A stretch of 64,000 nucleotides of DNA, from assembly GCA_016802295.1 (NCBI GenBank), contig JAESIW010000208.1:544515-608514 (forward strand), read 5' to 3'. Every line of letters starts with the position of its first letter. Position 1 is the stretch's first letter. The notes under the pieces are model-generated. The model was not told the origin of the DNA. It was given only the letters and a program-made list of their open reading frames with translations, and did not search any database. Origin of the DNA: Brachionus rotundiformis. Lineage: Eukaryota > Rotifera > Eurotatoria > Ploima > Brachionidae. This document shows positions 1 through 10,552 of the stretch, one piece after another. A program made the translations under genes and the position numbers.

Positions 1-1420
1 TATGAATATGGATAAAAATTAGGTGAAAATCTTAAAAAAGATTTAATTCCAGTTAATTTTTATTTACTTTTTTTCATTTGGCGCCAATTCTGACCAAAAA
101 TAATAAAGAAAAATATAATATAAATTAAAAATTATTTTCTAATAATTGACATTTAATAAATTTATTGCATTACCAGTAATTTAAAATTTTTAATCATCTT
201 GTTGGTTAATTGTATAAAACTTTAATTATTAAAAAATAAATTGAACATTGTAATAAATTTATTAGTGATATTGGTAGATTGGTGATAAGATAAAATGAAA
301 TTGTGAAGATGTTTTTGTTTATGTTATGAACCAGATAGTCGCTAATTTCCCAAGCTATTATATTCATTAAGTATCTTATGACTTGAGTTCTTTACTTTAA
401 CCAATCTTCCAGGTCAACTTGGCCAATATCTGGTAAATTGTCTTTAACTTTGTAAGTTAATATAGAAAAAAATCCAGTTGATTATAATTTATTTTTTATT
501 TTATTTAAAATTTAGTTTGAGAGAAACCTAAGCAGGTTGGAACGGAATCTTTCCTTTCATTCCAATTAATATAATAAAATGATTTTTAGTTTTCTTATTA
601 AAAAATATTAATAATACAGGTTATTTGAAAAAATAAAAAAATTTTATCGTCATCAATTTTTTAACCAGGGATTCATCCAAGGAAAATAGTGAACAAAAGA
701 AGCGGATTGATAAATTTTTTGCTTCTAGGATTTTTTTTCTGCTCAAATATTTATTCTAACTTGATGCGTATTTTACAAATAGTTTATCAAACGATTATAT
801 TAGATAATAATTTATATAATAATTAAAAATAATTTAATTGATCTGATACTTATTTGTGGCCAGGTCAGCTCTTCAGAACCGGAACTTATTTTTCAGGCTC
901 TGTGTTGATATGTACAAAAAAATTGAATATTTTAAGTACATTTCCTCTAGCGTGTGTTACCATCCTGAATACCTAGTTGCCAATTGCTTAAAATTTTAAT
1001 TATTAGAGAAGGTAATTGAGCATAGAGATGGCTGATAAGACCATGTGACAAATATTTGCTTAGTTTGCTAGTGTAAACAAGGCCCTAATTAGTTAAATAG
1101 CAAGATTGGAATTTCGGTATTGGTGACTTTTGACTCTAAAGAGTCAATAGAACGGAATAAATGAAAAAAATAGTTTAAATAATTCAAAAGCTTATCCAAC
1201 ATCGGCTAGTTTGTATTTTTATGCCTAGGTAAAAGCTAATTAGACTTATCTTGATTAAAACCAGACATTGTTTACGAACAACCGAATTGTAAACTATGTG
1301 AACAGAATAATAAAACGCTTAGGCGGTGACTAAAATTAATTCTCATCTAACTGTTATATATTTTTTCATATATAATTGGCTAAATTATAATCAACTTGAT
1401 TGGCCATTGGCAAAAATATC
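1..1420. other. AT-rich upstream stretch
   Basis: I see no long open frame, family match or RNA gene here. It is presumably the 5' flank of the zinc-finger gene that follows. Confidence 0.6.
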
Positions 1421-1426
1421 TTTTCC

Positions 1427-1434
1427 TATAAATA
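1427..1434 (+). promoter_or_regulatory. TATA box of zinc-finger gene
   Basis: TATAAATA lies 57 bases before the ATG of the zinc-finger gene, where a core promoter with a short 5' UTR would place it. Inferred from motif and position only. Confidence 0.5.
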
Positions 1435-1490
1435 CCTTTACTTTTTGTTTCCATACAATTTCAGATTACGTAATTTTTTAAGCAAAGACA

Positions 1491-2273
1491 ATGTCTTTTA
1501 TGATTGAAAACATACTGTCTGGTGATTTTACTAGCAAGAGAAAATTGGACAATGGCCAGGATGGTACACCGCTGAAAAAACGCCATTGTGTCACACAACG
1601 TACACCTTTTCAGTCGTTGACCAACCAGTACCTTAACTACATGGTTGCTAGCATGTCATTTCCAAGTCAGAGTCAGCCCGAGTCCAGTCTAAACTCGTCG
1701 GGCTATTCATCTGCATCTAGCAACTCTTCAATCCATGAAGACTTCGTGCCCAAGAGCAGACGCGAAAAGAAAGAATGGAAGTGCGAGACATGTGCTAAGA
1801 TATTTGACAGGCCATCTCTGCTACAGCGGCACGTGCGTGTCCACACAGGTGAGAAGCCGCACGTTTGTGAAACTTGTGGCAAAGCTTTTTCCACATCGTC
1901 CTCACTCAACACCCATGTAAGAATCCACTCTGGCGAAAAACCTCACGAGTGCAATATATGTGGCAAAAAGTTTACCGCCAGCTCCAATCTCTACTATCAC
2001 AAGCTAACACACACCACAGACAAGCCCCACAAATGCGACAAGTGTGCCAAGTCGTTTTCGACTCCTGGCGATCTACGCTCACACATGCACACTCATAATG
2101 GCACGTGGCCTTTCAAATGTGACATATGCACCAAAGGCTTTACCAAAATGACCAATCTCAAAAATCACATGCTCACCCATTCTGGCCAAAAGCAATTTGA
2201 ATGCAATGTTTGTTCTAAACATTTTTCACTACAATGCAATTTGAAGACCCACATGAAAACTCATGGTTGTTAG
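1491..2273 (+). CDS. Six-finger C2H2 transcription factor with N-terminal eh1-like motif
   Basis: Single-exon 260-aa protein, probably a sequence-specific nuclear repressor. Residues 3-9 read FMIENIL, matching the eh1 pattern FxIxxIL that binds Groucho/TLE corepressors. A Ser-rich linker follows (about 57-80), then a basic patch and six consecutive C2H2 fingers from about residue 97 to 258, with TGEKP-type linkers between the first three (TGEKP, SGEKP). An eh1 motif plus six fingers is the layout of the Fez (FEZF1/2, earmuff) family, but the finger sequences are not close enough by eye to assign orthology. The start is supported by the TATA box just upstream. AATAAA at 2392-2397 is the likely polyadenylation signal. 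Seen: motif and fingers. Inferred: repressor role and Fez relationship. Confidence 0.85.
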   Translation: MSFMIENILSGDFTSKRKLDNGQDGTPLKKRHCVTQRTPFQSLTNQYLNYMVASMSFPSQSQPESSLNSSGYSSASSNSSIHEDFVPKSRREKKEWKCETCAKIFDRPSLLQRHVRVHTGEKPHVCETCGKAFSTSSSLNTHVRIHSGEKPHECNICGKKFTASSNLYYHKLTHTTDKPHKCDKCAKSFSTPGDLRSHMHTHNGTWPFKCDICTKGFTKMTNLKNHMLTHSGQKQFECNVCSKHFSLQCNLKTHMKTHGC

Positions 2274-2391
2274 GTCCTTCGCTTTTTTTAAAGTCAAACA
2301 GTCTCAACGCATGTACAGATTAATCTCAAGTCTTAAACCGGTCGAAATTAATTTTTATTATATTTTATTTTCTTTAAAGTATATTTTATTT

Positions 2392-2397
2392 AATAAA
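2392..2397 (+). terminator. Poly(A) signal AATAAA
   Basis: AATAAA about 119 bases after the zinc-finger stop codon, in a T-rich context. Confidence 0.5.
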
Positions 2398-2729
2398 ATT
2401 TTTCAATCTAATTAGTTAATTCTCTAATTGTATTGGTACAAGAACCAAAATCTGAATTATTTCCAACATTTTACTGTGGCCTACAATGCACAAAATGAGT
2501 GACAATTTTAGTTTAAACTTGGCATAAGTCTAGTCCCAATATCTCCACAAACAGCATTTATGTATTTACTCGACCTTGACTTGTGTTATTAATTGTGCAG
2601 TTTGATTGTTTAAGTATATATTTCTATATACTTGTAACTACTCATACAATTTGTGAAGGCACAAAAAATGCTTTGTAAGAGAGGAAATGAAAAATTAACT
2701 GAGTTGTAAGTTTTTGGAGCTCCGTCTAA

Positions 2730-3555
2730 TCACGTTGATATGTGCCGAGAAGGCGCGTTGGCCGGGTTATTGGCCGATGGCACATACGACACACAGATAT
2801 TGAAATTAAGTTTCACCCAATTCACCATGAGGACAAGTGAAAAGAAACGCCTCATTGATTGTGCAGATGTTGAGGCGAATCTAATCCACTTAGCGCGTCC
2901 CCGTTTCCACAGTCCAATCACCGCTTGGTTGTCGATTCGGAGGAATTTGTTCCGTGGGTACCTATTTCTAAAAAGGAAGGGAATGAGTGAGGCTGCTGCC
3001 TCATTGAAAAGTATGGCTTCAGTTGGAGCGGGAAGTGAAACCTCCTGTTTCGACTTCCCTTGTACTGCCTCAAGCCCGTACTCGGATGCATCAGTGAACC
3101 AAGTTTCGGGTTTTTCATTGTAACCGATTTTAAAGTTGAACCTGGTCACCTTAAGTATGATATCCATAAACCACCAGTACCCTCTTCGGGTGACTGGGGT
3201 CATTTTGAGGAAAGTATTGACTACAGGGCCTACTCTTCCAGCAAAAGAAAGATAATAATTTAAGTATCCCCTAACTCTTTGCAACATTTTACCCTTGGGA
3301 TCAGAGTAAAGTAATGCTTGCGTCATTGTCCTGACGAACTTATCTGCCTCGGAAGTTCTACTAATTCCCAAACCGTCCCAATCAGCTCCTAAGAACCTAA
3401 TCCGTTTAACCGGATTTAAGACGGACTTTTTGGTGTTAATAACCCACCCTGCGTTTTTAAGTTTAGCCATGAGCTCATTTAGGAAGTTTTGGAGCTTGTT
3501 CTTATCCTTATGAGTTATAACCTCAGTCTCCCTCACATTGTTAGAATGTGTGGCG
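2730..3555 (-). pseudogene. 5'-truncated retroelement: end of reverse transcriptase plus RNase H
   Basis: The frame is open from about 3548 to 2730 but has no ATG and begins inside a reverse transcriptase, after where the YxDD catalytic box should be. A palm/thumb stretch ending in RFLGADWDG is followed by an RNase H-like domain with WFTDAS (first Asp), a possible Glu in NEAAAS, RIDNQAV, and a final YVPSANNPANAPSR in which the usual catalytic Asp is Asn. The thumb-then-RNase H order without a tether, and the final motif, recall DIRS-like or hepadnavirus-type pararetroviral polymerases rather than CR1/RTE elements. I see no integrase or recombinase. A TAG stop just upstream of the open frame and the missing fingers/palm show a dead fragment. 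Exact family uncertain. Confidence 0.6.
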
Positions 3556-5960
3556 TTCTAAATTAATTAAAAATTTAAAAAAATAACCCTGACAAATGAC
3601 TTAGAAAACAGTCGAAAATATTGGCACAGTAGGAGCCACATGGTCGAAATATACATTATAATAATAAATGGTTTTACCTAGCTGGAGCCAGATTACTTTC
3701 TTATTTTTGTATTTTTAATAAATTAAAAATAGAAATAGTCCAGTGTATGTTATTACCGCATTCTATTGCAAATAAGTGCCTCCACAAGGCCTCTTTTTAA
3801 AAGCTAAAAATATTGGGCTTAGTTCTATCTATGTTATGTTGCATTATTGTAAAGCATACTTAGATCCTTATAAAATATTTAATTTGAAGAAAATTTTCTA
3901 TCATCTAAGGGCTAAAACTCTTCAATAAAGACACGATTCCAAGGGTATCCGGTATGTATTATTTAAATAACCTGAAAAGAGTGATTAATAACTAAAATGT
4001 TTCTGATTCGAATAGCTATTTGAAAGGCCATCTCGTGGTACTCGTGTTTGAATGGACCTATTCTTGTTTTATATTTTAATATATTGACAAAATCTTCAAA
4101 AGGTTCTTCTACATGCTGAAATAAGTCTTTAAGATGCAAAACTTTCAGCTTTACATTGAATTTGGACTTAAAATGATCAACAGCTTTGAGATTGACATTA
4201 TCATAGTCATCTTCATTTTCCGCATACTTTTTTATACATTTTATTTAAAGAAAAATAGATTGTCCTGTTTTAGCTTGCCGTCTTTGAAAGCCTTTATTGC
4301 CATCAATCTCTCCAGCCTTGCCAGCCAGCAAATGCTATGAATGAATAAAAAAATATAGTAAAGTAAAAAAGATGTCATAATAATATTAAAAGGAGTCATG
4401 AAAATAAAATTAGTTGATTTGGGATATTGAAAGAGTTTTGAATTTGCTGAATTTAGAGAATAGCGAACCGTATTTAGCTTGTTGAATCGGGTTTGATTCA
4501 AATTTTTCTAATTATTGGATAAGCTTTTGGTGGTCTGATCTTTTAGCGAATAATTTGGTCAATTTTGAACTTGTCGTGGATGCTGGTTACTCTGGTTTTT
4601 GGTGGAAAAAAAAATATATGTCTTAAAATGTTGTTTTGTATGATTTGAAGATCTGATTTAATTTATTATTAGATATTAGATTAGATATTAATAGATATTA
4701 ATATTATATATTTATTATTAGATTGATTATTAGATACATAAGTTGCGACTCTTATTTCACGACACTTGAAAAATGATCAAATTTTAATGAAGCTTTTGGA
4801 TGTAATTGCATTCAAAATAAAGTTTATCTACTTTCATATCTCAAAACTGAGCTCTACCCCACAAAGGTTTTTTTACTACTATTACTATTTAGATTATATG
4901 AAGATTAAAATCAAGAATCCAGTGAAACGTTGTTTTAATTTATGACAAATAATTAAATTGTTTATATTTTTCAAGATTATTATTATTTTTATTATTTATT
5001 TCAGAAAAAAACTCTTGGACGATAACAAAATATTTAATTCAAAGATAGTTTTGATAATTTTCCTTTAATTTTTTGGAATTTAGAGTGTTTATCTGTAAAT
5101 TATTATTTTTTCATGAGTATGATTGAAGATCATAACAAAATATTTCTATTTTCTTTGGTAGAATTTTATATGCTATTTTTAGAATGATTCGAACTGAGTC
5201 AATATAAAACCAAAATTTATTTTGAGTTTTACTAATTTGATTATAATACTTATCATGACATAAAAAAGATCGCTAACTCTTGCTTGATATTAGGGACTTT
5301 TTGGCCACTAAAAAAAGAAAAACTCTAAATGTCCATGAGCTAAAAAGTGGTCAGTAATGACTTTTAATCAGCAATATTTTTAAATGAAAGTGCTTGGTTT
5401 TTCCAATCTGAAAGGCCACTATTGACAAAAACAAAATTGTCAAAATAAAAGATATATATTTTTAATTTTTTATTTAATTCATAGTTAAATTAACAATCAA
5501 TTAAATTTTTGTGATAAAGAATATAATTTAGGTTATTGAAAGTGTCAATAATTGAATAATTAAAGTTACCGTCATGATTAGAGTATAAAGATAAAATAAA
5601 AAAGAATTATACTTTGCATAACAATGAAATTTAGTAACTCGAGTATATTCTAAGATAGATAAAAGAATTAATCAGGCTCATGCTGGCTGTATTGTTTAAA
5701 CAAGGTATTAAGCTAATTCAATACTGGCTTTTTTGTTATAGATAACAAAAAACAAGGTGTTAAATTTAAAACCTACAAAGTGTTTGTTTTAGAGATAAAT
5801 ACGGACAATATCGCCACAAGAGACTCTTCTAAACACTCTAAAATGAGAATTTATTATTTTGTTTTTATTAAATTTCATAAATTATACTCTAACACCCACA
5901 ACTAATTATTTCAAGGATATTGATATATTGATTAAATAAACAAAAGTTGATTAATTTTAA
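3556..5960. other. AT-rich intergenic stretch with short repeats
   Basis: No supportable gene. Around 4665-4735 there is a cluster of short repeats of the type AGATATTA/ATTATTAGAT. The small overlapping open frames near 4134-4501 on both strands have low-complexity composition and no family resemblance. Confidence 0.5.
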
Positions 5961-5980
5961 AAATTTTATTTGAAAAAAAT

Positions 5981-6482
5981 CTAATTTGGAGATTTTTTAT
6001 TTTTGTTTTTTTTAGAAGCAGCCACTTTGCGTAGCATTTTTTTCTTGATCCTCTTCAATTTTGCCTTGTTTTTGACACTTTGGACAATTTCGGCCTTGCG
6101 CTCATTTTCCTTGCGACGTTCTTCATTTATCTTTTGACGTCGTACCAATTCAAGCTTTTTTTCTTTTTTCTCTTCTTTAATACGGCCTTCGTATTTTTTC
6201 AATTCTACTCGGTGATTTTTTAGTTCCATTTTTTTTTTCCAAGATGATCGCTGAGAATTTTGATACATTAGATCAGAAAATCTAAACTTGTTCATTTAAA
6301 ATAAGGCTTATTTAAATTGAAAATTAATTTTACTTGTGGTTGCTCTCTTTCCATACCCGGCCAGATTTCAATTTCCCTTTTGGAATGGATCTAAGTTTTT
6401 CTTTTTCTCGCGCAACTATTTTAGTTGCCAATTCGTTGCCAATTTGTGCATCTTTAGCTGCCTCTGACTTTACTTCACTCAT
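5981..6482 (-). CDS. CCDC86: CCDC86/Cgr1-like nucleolar rRNA-processing protein
   Basis: Two exons, complement(5981..6281, 6334..6482), intron 52 nt (GTAAAA...TTTAG), giving 149 aa. Exon 1 ends in PKGKLKSGRVWKE, the conserved pre-helix motif of the CCDC86 (cyclon)/yeast Cgr1 family. Exon 2 carries the long Lys/Glu-rich helix, including SWKKKM and NERKAE followed by KAKLKRIKKKMLR, which match the family's C-terminal half. The splice join restores the family's KxFSxL/M transition, which is why I chose it over the in-frame ATG at 6295. Known for the family: nucleolar protein, with Cgr1 needed for pre-60S rRNA processing. AATAAA follows the stop by about 15 bases. It is shorter than the human protein, which has a long N-terminal extension. 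Confidence 0.85.
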
Positions 6483-6987
6483 TTATTTATTTTTTATATT
6501 AAAAATTACCTTAAACAAAGATAAAAAAAAGAAATTAATTGAGAGAATATTAAAGCACAAATGATAAGTTGTTTTATCAAATCAACCAAAAATATACCAT
6601 AATTCTTTGGTAATCATATTTCGTTAACTTGACTAATCATGTTTTAAAAAAATGGTCCAAAGACCATGAAGAGAATTCTGTACCATAATTTTTTAAAAAT
6701 ATATTACCAATCTATTGGTAAATTCATTTTTATTTTACCCTCAAGAGTCCTAAATAACTAAAAATTAACTTAATAAAACTCTTTTTAGGAACTTTGTCTA
6801 TATAATTTTTTTATTAAATGATTAAATTAAATTGTTGCCAAAATTAACAAGATAACCGAACTGTATTATCAGTTCTGACCAGAGAAAACAAGCTAAACAA
6901 CCTTTTCTAAAACTGTTTATTTATAATTTTAAAAAATTTAAAAAAATAAAAATTTTAAAATAAAAAAAATCATTTAAGAAAAAAGTC

Positions 6988-8492
6988 CTATTCATTTGCT
7001 TTATCGACATTAGTCTGATTACTACTCAATTCTTGGTATATTTGGTCCAAATTGACGGTGGTCCTAGATGATTCCTCTTCCAATTTGGTCAACATTTTTT
7101 CATACTCCTCATTAAATATTTGGTTTCGCTTGAGATCGAATTTGTTTGGCACCGACATGATATTGTGAATGACTCGAGCATTGTCGGTCAGCTCCGAGCT
7201 GATCCTAGGACTCGGTCGGCCCTTTGACTTGGTGTCTTTCGAGTGCCACACAGAGACAGGCTCTTGGTTTGTTATAGGCACTGGCACACTAGAGATCGGC
7301 GCCATCTCGTGGTTTATGTCTATGAACCCATCCGGGTTGATCTCGGGCTACAAAAATAAAAATAAAACTGCATAAGATTTATCAATCTTAATAGAAAAGC
7401 CCTACTGGGTCAGCAAAATAGGTAGGATTGGAAAAGTCATTGAAAAATCCGCTATCTGAGTTGCTGAACAGATGAATGGAGCCGGTTGAGTGACCAAATG
7501 CGAAAAACTGAGAATTGCTTGACTTTGAGAATGTGGTCGCAAGACCGGGAACCAGACATTGAGCCTGGTAAAACGGCGATGGTGCAGACATAAGACTAGT
7601 ATCGATCATTTGAAAACAGCCAGACTGGGAAGCCACTGCTACTAGACCACTAAAACCTGGCATATAGTGCAAAAAGACCGGCTCTATGAGCATTTGAACC
7701 GGACTCAATGCCCGCATCATCCTCAAATCATAAATCATCAAAAACCTGTCTACACACAAATTGCCAGTTCTGGTCAGCGAGAAACCACATGAGACCAAAT
7801 TGTTGCCTTGAATGTCAAAGTCGGACAAACTGCCACTATGTGGATGAAATTTGTGAATTGATTTTAGGGTAAAAGTGTCACGTAGAATTATTTTACCATT
7901 GGAAGAGCCGGTAAAAAGTATACCATTTTTCGAGTCATGATCTGGAGTGGTAGATTTGATGAGTATGCAGTCGGACTGTTCCTCCGATATGCTTAGTTGT
8001 CTGAGTATCCTGCGCCGGTCAATGTCAAAGTCATAGATAAAGTCGCCAAAGCCACCCATGAAAAATCGCTGCTGCTGGTTGAAAAATAGACACTGCAAGT
8101 TTTGGAAGGAGACCTCCGAGTGTCGGAAGTTGTTGACGCCCAGTTTGGAGTAATTGGACAAAGTGTCTGATGTGAGAATAAAGATGTCGTTGTTGACCGA
8201 TGGAAAAACTTGTTTTATGTCACGATTGGGCCCAGGTCGGACCACAAAAGAGGTGTACTTGGAAAGACCGGAGCTGTAGTAGGATGTCACCCGTCCCTTT
8301 AGCAAAAATGAAGCTGGTTAAACAAATTTAGGTGTGAGTGGATGGTACCTCGTTGTTTCCGGTCCAGAACAGCTCCTGGGTGTCGTCAAAGTTGGCTGTT
8401 GTTATGGCACACTCAAAACTCGAGTCATAGATGGTCTGAATTTCCACATAATCATTCAAGGGTTGATATGAACCATCCGGATTTAAATCCAT
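6988..8492 (-). CDS. PAN2: PAN2-like WD40 protein lacking the nuclease half
   Basis: Three exons, complement(6988..7347, 7406..8296, 8349..8492), introns 58 and 52 nt, 464 aa. It begins with NPDGSYQPL-type N-terminal sequence, then a WD40/beta-propeller region resembling the PAN2 scaffold subunit of the PAN2-PAN3 deadenylase, including SGSLSDFDIQGN, LVSCGFS, DRFLMIYDLRMMRA and SQSGCFQM. The last exon continues into the linker (ISSVPVPIT; a conserved-looking RVIHNIMSVPN). It then stops at 6988. Human PAN2 is about 1,200 aa and continues with a ubiquitin-hydrolase-like domain and a DEDD exonuclease; neither is seen on either strand down to the CCDC86-like gene. AATAAA near 6915 suggests the transcript ends here. 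It could be a natural short form, a split gene whose other half lies elsewhere, or a broken copy. The WD40 assignment is firm; deadenylase activity is not expected from this protein alone. Confidence 0.8.
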
Positions 8493-8499
8493 TTATATT

Positions 8500-9030
8500 T
8501 TTTTTCTTCAAATTATAAATTTATTTTTTGTCTAAATGCAAATAGTATTTTAGGTTCAATTAAGAGAATTTTGTGCGTGCAAAATTAGAATTAAAGTTAA
8601 TTTAGTTAAGGCAAAATGAATTTAAAAATATTTAAGGTTTTAACAATTTTAGTTTTATTTAATTGATAGAAAAATTGATTAATGAAATTGTTTGGAAAAA
8701 AGTGTTTTTTGAAAAAAAACTGATACGTAAGAACCAAAAACGTTGTTTAGATTCATATAATTAATTAATAAATTAATTGGACTTTATTTTAATTATATAG
8801 ACTTAATTAAATAAAGTTGACTGAAAATTTTATTTTTTACTAGACCCTTTAAAGTTTGGTTCAATTAGTCTTTGTTCATTGATAATCATTTGCCATTATC
8901 TCCTAGTACTCAGACTTTTATTTTTCAGTTTTGATATCAGACCATTGATCAATCCTTTGACCAAATATTTGCTCAAATAAATTGTGTCTTAATAAGTTCT
9001 TTGTCTCAAAAGATTAGATCATATTTTCAA
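8500..9030. other. AT-rich spacer
   Basis: No gene seen. It holds the 5' flank of the PAN2-like gene and the 3' side of the left arm of the inverted duplication. Confidence 0.5.
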
Positions 9031-9113
9031 ATTCAAAAAAAATTAATCAAATTTAAATAAATTTTATTCAATTTAAAAAAAATAAATAAATTAATTTAAA
9101 AACGTTGTATAAA

Positions 9114-9332
9114 TTAGTAGAATGGAGTAAAGGTTGATGGTTGAGCCCATGAAGCATTGGATGGGAAGGCTGGAGCAGCGGTAAATGATGCCAATGATGG
9201 AAACTCGATTGGAGCACTAAATGAAGCTGAGTTGAAAGAAATTGGAGTTTGGAATGAAGTTTGAGCAAAGTTGTTGTCCGAAGACATTGGAAGAGAAGCA
9301 GATGCAGCGGCTAGTTGAAAATCAAAAGACAT
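9114..9332 (-). CDS. 72-aa Ser/Ala/Phe-rich protein of unknown function, copy 1
   Basis: Not a family I recognise. The protein starts MSFDFQLAAASASLP and is built mainly from Ser, Ala, Phe, Pro, Asn and Thr, with repeated SF(N/S)(S/A) and FPS units, a single Trp near the C-terminus and a final aromatic residue. It has no Cys, almost no charge, no signal peptide and no membrane helix. Such composition suggests a disordered or self-associating protein, which is inference. A TATA box lies 52 bases upstream of the ATG. It is identical to copy 2 (9949-10167), transcribed head-to-head with it, and a diverged relative at 58995-59216 shares the opening MSFDFQ(L/F)AAASA and the core PISFNSASFSAP. Conservation of reading frame between the diverged copies argues that it is a real coding gene. 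Confidence 0.75.
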   Translation of the reverse strand: MSFDFQLAAASASLPMSSDNNFAQTSFQTPISFNSASFSAPIEFPSLASFTAAPAFPSNASWAQPSTFTPFY

Positions 9333-9384
9333 TTTTTTTCTTTAATTTGTTTTACTTTTTTAATTTTGTTTTCAGATGATCAGT

Positions 9385-9393
9385 CTTTTTATA
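9385..9393 (-). promoter_or_regulatory. TATA box, copy 1 of the 72-aa gene
   Basis: TATAAAAAG on the minus strand, 52 bases before the ATG. The same nine bases sit at the same place in copy 2 and, at a similar distance, before the third paralogue. Confidence 0.65.
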
Positions 9394-9426
9394 CTTGGTA
9401 AAATATCAAGGTATTTATTGAACAAT

Positions 9427-9854
9427 AAGACATTCGGTTTTTTTCAATTTGATTTCATTTTTGTTTTACCATAGAAAGGTATTTTATTTAGCCAATCTAG
9501 CAAAAATAGATTATATCTATGTTTACAAACGAAAAAAATTTATTATATTTTAATACAAACGAAATATCATAAATATACACTCTTTTTGTATTTTAAAAAT
9601 AAATTTGCGTAGAAAATTTTTGATTAATGTGTTATTAACAAAAGAGGTGAACATATTTTGTAAATGTTAATTAAAATAAAATAAAATAAATATATCTTTT
9701 TATGACGTTTTAGATTATTTTATTTAAATAAATTTGATAAAAATTTACAAAATATTTGTCTTAATTGAATAAAAGATATACAAAACAAAATAAAATAGTG
9801 AATATTAAATCACCCAAAACCAAGAAACATTCATTCAAATCATTCGAAGGGAAA
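9427..9854. promoter_or_regulatory. Shared spacer between the two divergent copies
   Basis: 428 bp of AT-rich unique sequence between the inverted arms. Both copies are transcribed outward from it, so it is probably a shared upstream region. No particular binding site recognised. Confidence 0.4.
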
Positions 9855-9887
9855 ATTGTTCAATAAATACCTTGATATTTTACCAAG

Positions 9888-9896
9888 TATAAAAAG
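9888..9896 (+). promoter_or_regulatory. TATA box, copy 2 of the 72-aa gene
   Basis: TATAAAAAG 52 bases before the ATG, inside the duplicated arm. Confidence 0.65.
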
Positions 9897-9948
9897 ACTG
9901 ATCATCTGAAAACAAAATTAAAAAAGTAAAACAAATTAAAGAAAAAAA

Positions 9949-10167
9949 ATGTCTTTTGATTTTCAACTAGCCGCTGCATCTGCTTCTCTTCCAATGTCTT
10001 CGGACAACAACTTTGCTCAAACTTCATTCCAAACTCCAATTTCTTTCAACTCAGCTTCATTTAGTGCTCCAATCGAGTTTCCATCATTGGCATCATTTAC
10101 CGCTGCTCCAGCCTTCCCATCCAATGCTTCATGGGCTCAACCATCAACCTTTACTCCATTCTACTAA
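9949..10167 (+). CDS. 72-aa Ser/Ala/Phe-rich protein of unknown function, copy 2
   Basis: Identical in nucleotide and protein sequence to copy 1 on the opposite strand, so expression of the two cannot be told apart at the mRNA level. See copy 1 for protein features. AATAAA at 10213-10218 follows 46 bases after the stop. Complete identity that includes the UTRs means either a very recent duplication or continuing gene conversion. Confidence 0.75.
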   Translation: MSFDFQLAAASASLPMSSDNNFAQTSFQTPISFNSASFSAPIEFPSLASFTAAPAFPSNASWAQPSTFTPFY

Positions 10168-10552
10168 TTTATACAACGTTTTTAAATTAATTTATTTATT
10201 TTTTTTAAATTGAATAAAATTTATTTAAATTTGATTAATTTTTTTTCATTGTTTCTCAGATATATTTCTGAATCTTTAATGACTTTCAATAAGCTTTATC
10301 TTTGAGAAAAATGTTATAAAAATTTAATTTTTTATAAGAATAAGAATATTCGATTTATTGTATATAATTATGATAAAAATATTTTTCTAATCTTTAAAAA
10401 CTTTCCTTTATTTAATTAAACAAGCATTTATTTAATCAATTTTATTTTTAAAAAAATCATATTCTAAATTTTATTAAAATAAAAAAATAATACTAAAATC
10501 TTCTATATTTAGGCTAAAAAAAATTAATTAGAAAATATCTAAAAAGATTTTC

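Larger units (their letters stand above)
9035..9426 (-). repeat. Left arm of perfect 392-bp inverted duplication
   Basis: This arm is the reverse complement of 9855-10246 with no mismatch that I can find by eye; paired coordinates add to 19281 throughout. The arm contains a complete gene unit: TATA box, 5' UTR, 72-codon ORF, 3' UTR and AATAAA. Identity stops abruptly at both ends. The 428-bp spacer between the arms is not repeated. Confidence 0.95.
9855..10246 (+). repeat. Right arm of perfect 392-bp inverted duplication
   Basis: Reverse complement of 9035-9426, with the same gene unit in the opposite orientation. Confidence 0.95.

Noticed and set aside
2740..3263. Plus-strand open frames opposite the RT/RNase H fragment
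   Set aside because: They are antisense shadows of the retroelement frame, with no motif of their own.
4134..4501. Overlapping short frames on both strands
   Set aside because: Composition is AT-driven, hydrophobic low-complexity; no start context, splice logic or family match.
6570..6985. Search for further PAN2 exons encoding UCH and exonuclease domains
   Set aside because: The minus strand here is AT-rich with an AATAAA signal and no coding character.
9068..9268. 66-codon alternative frame inside the inverted duplication (also 10013-10213)
   Set aside because: Overlaps the 72-aa ORF in another frame. The diverged paralogue at 59 kb conserves the 72-aa frame far better.
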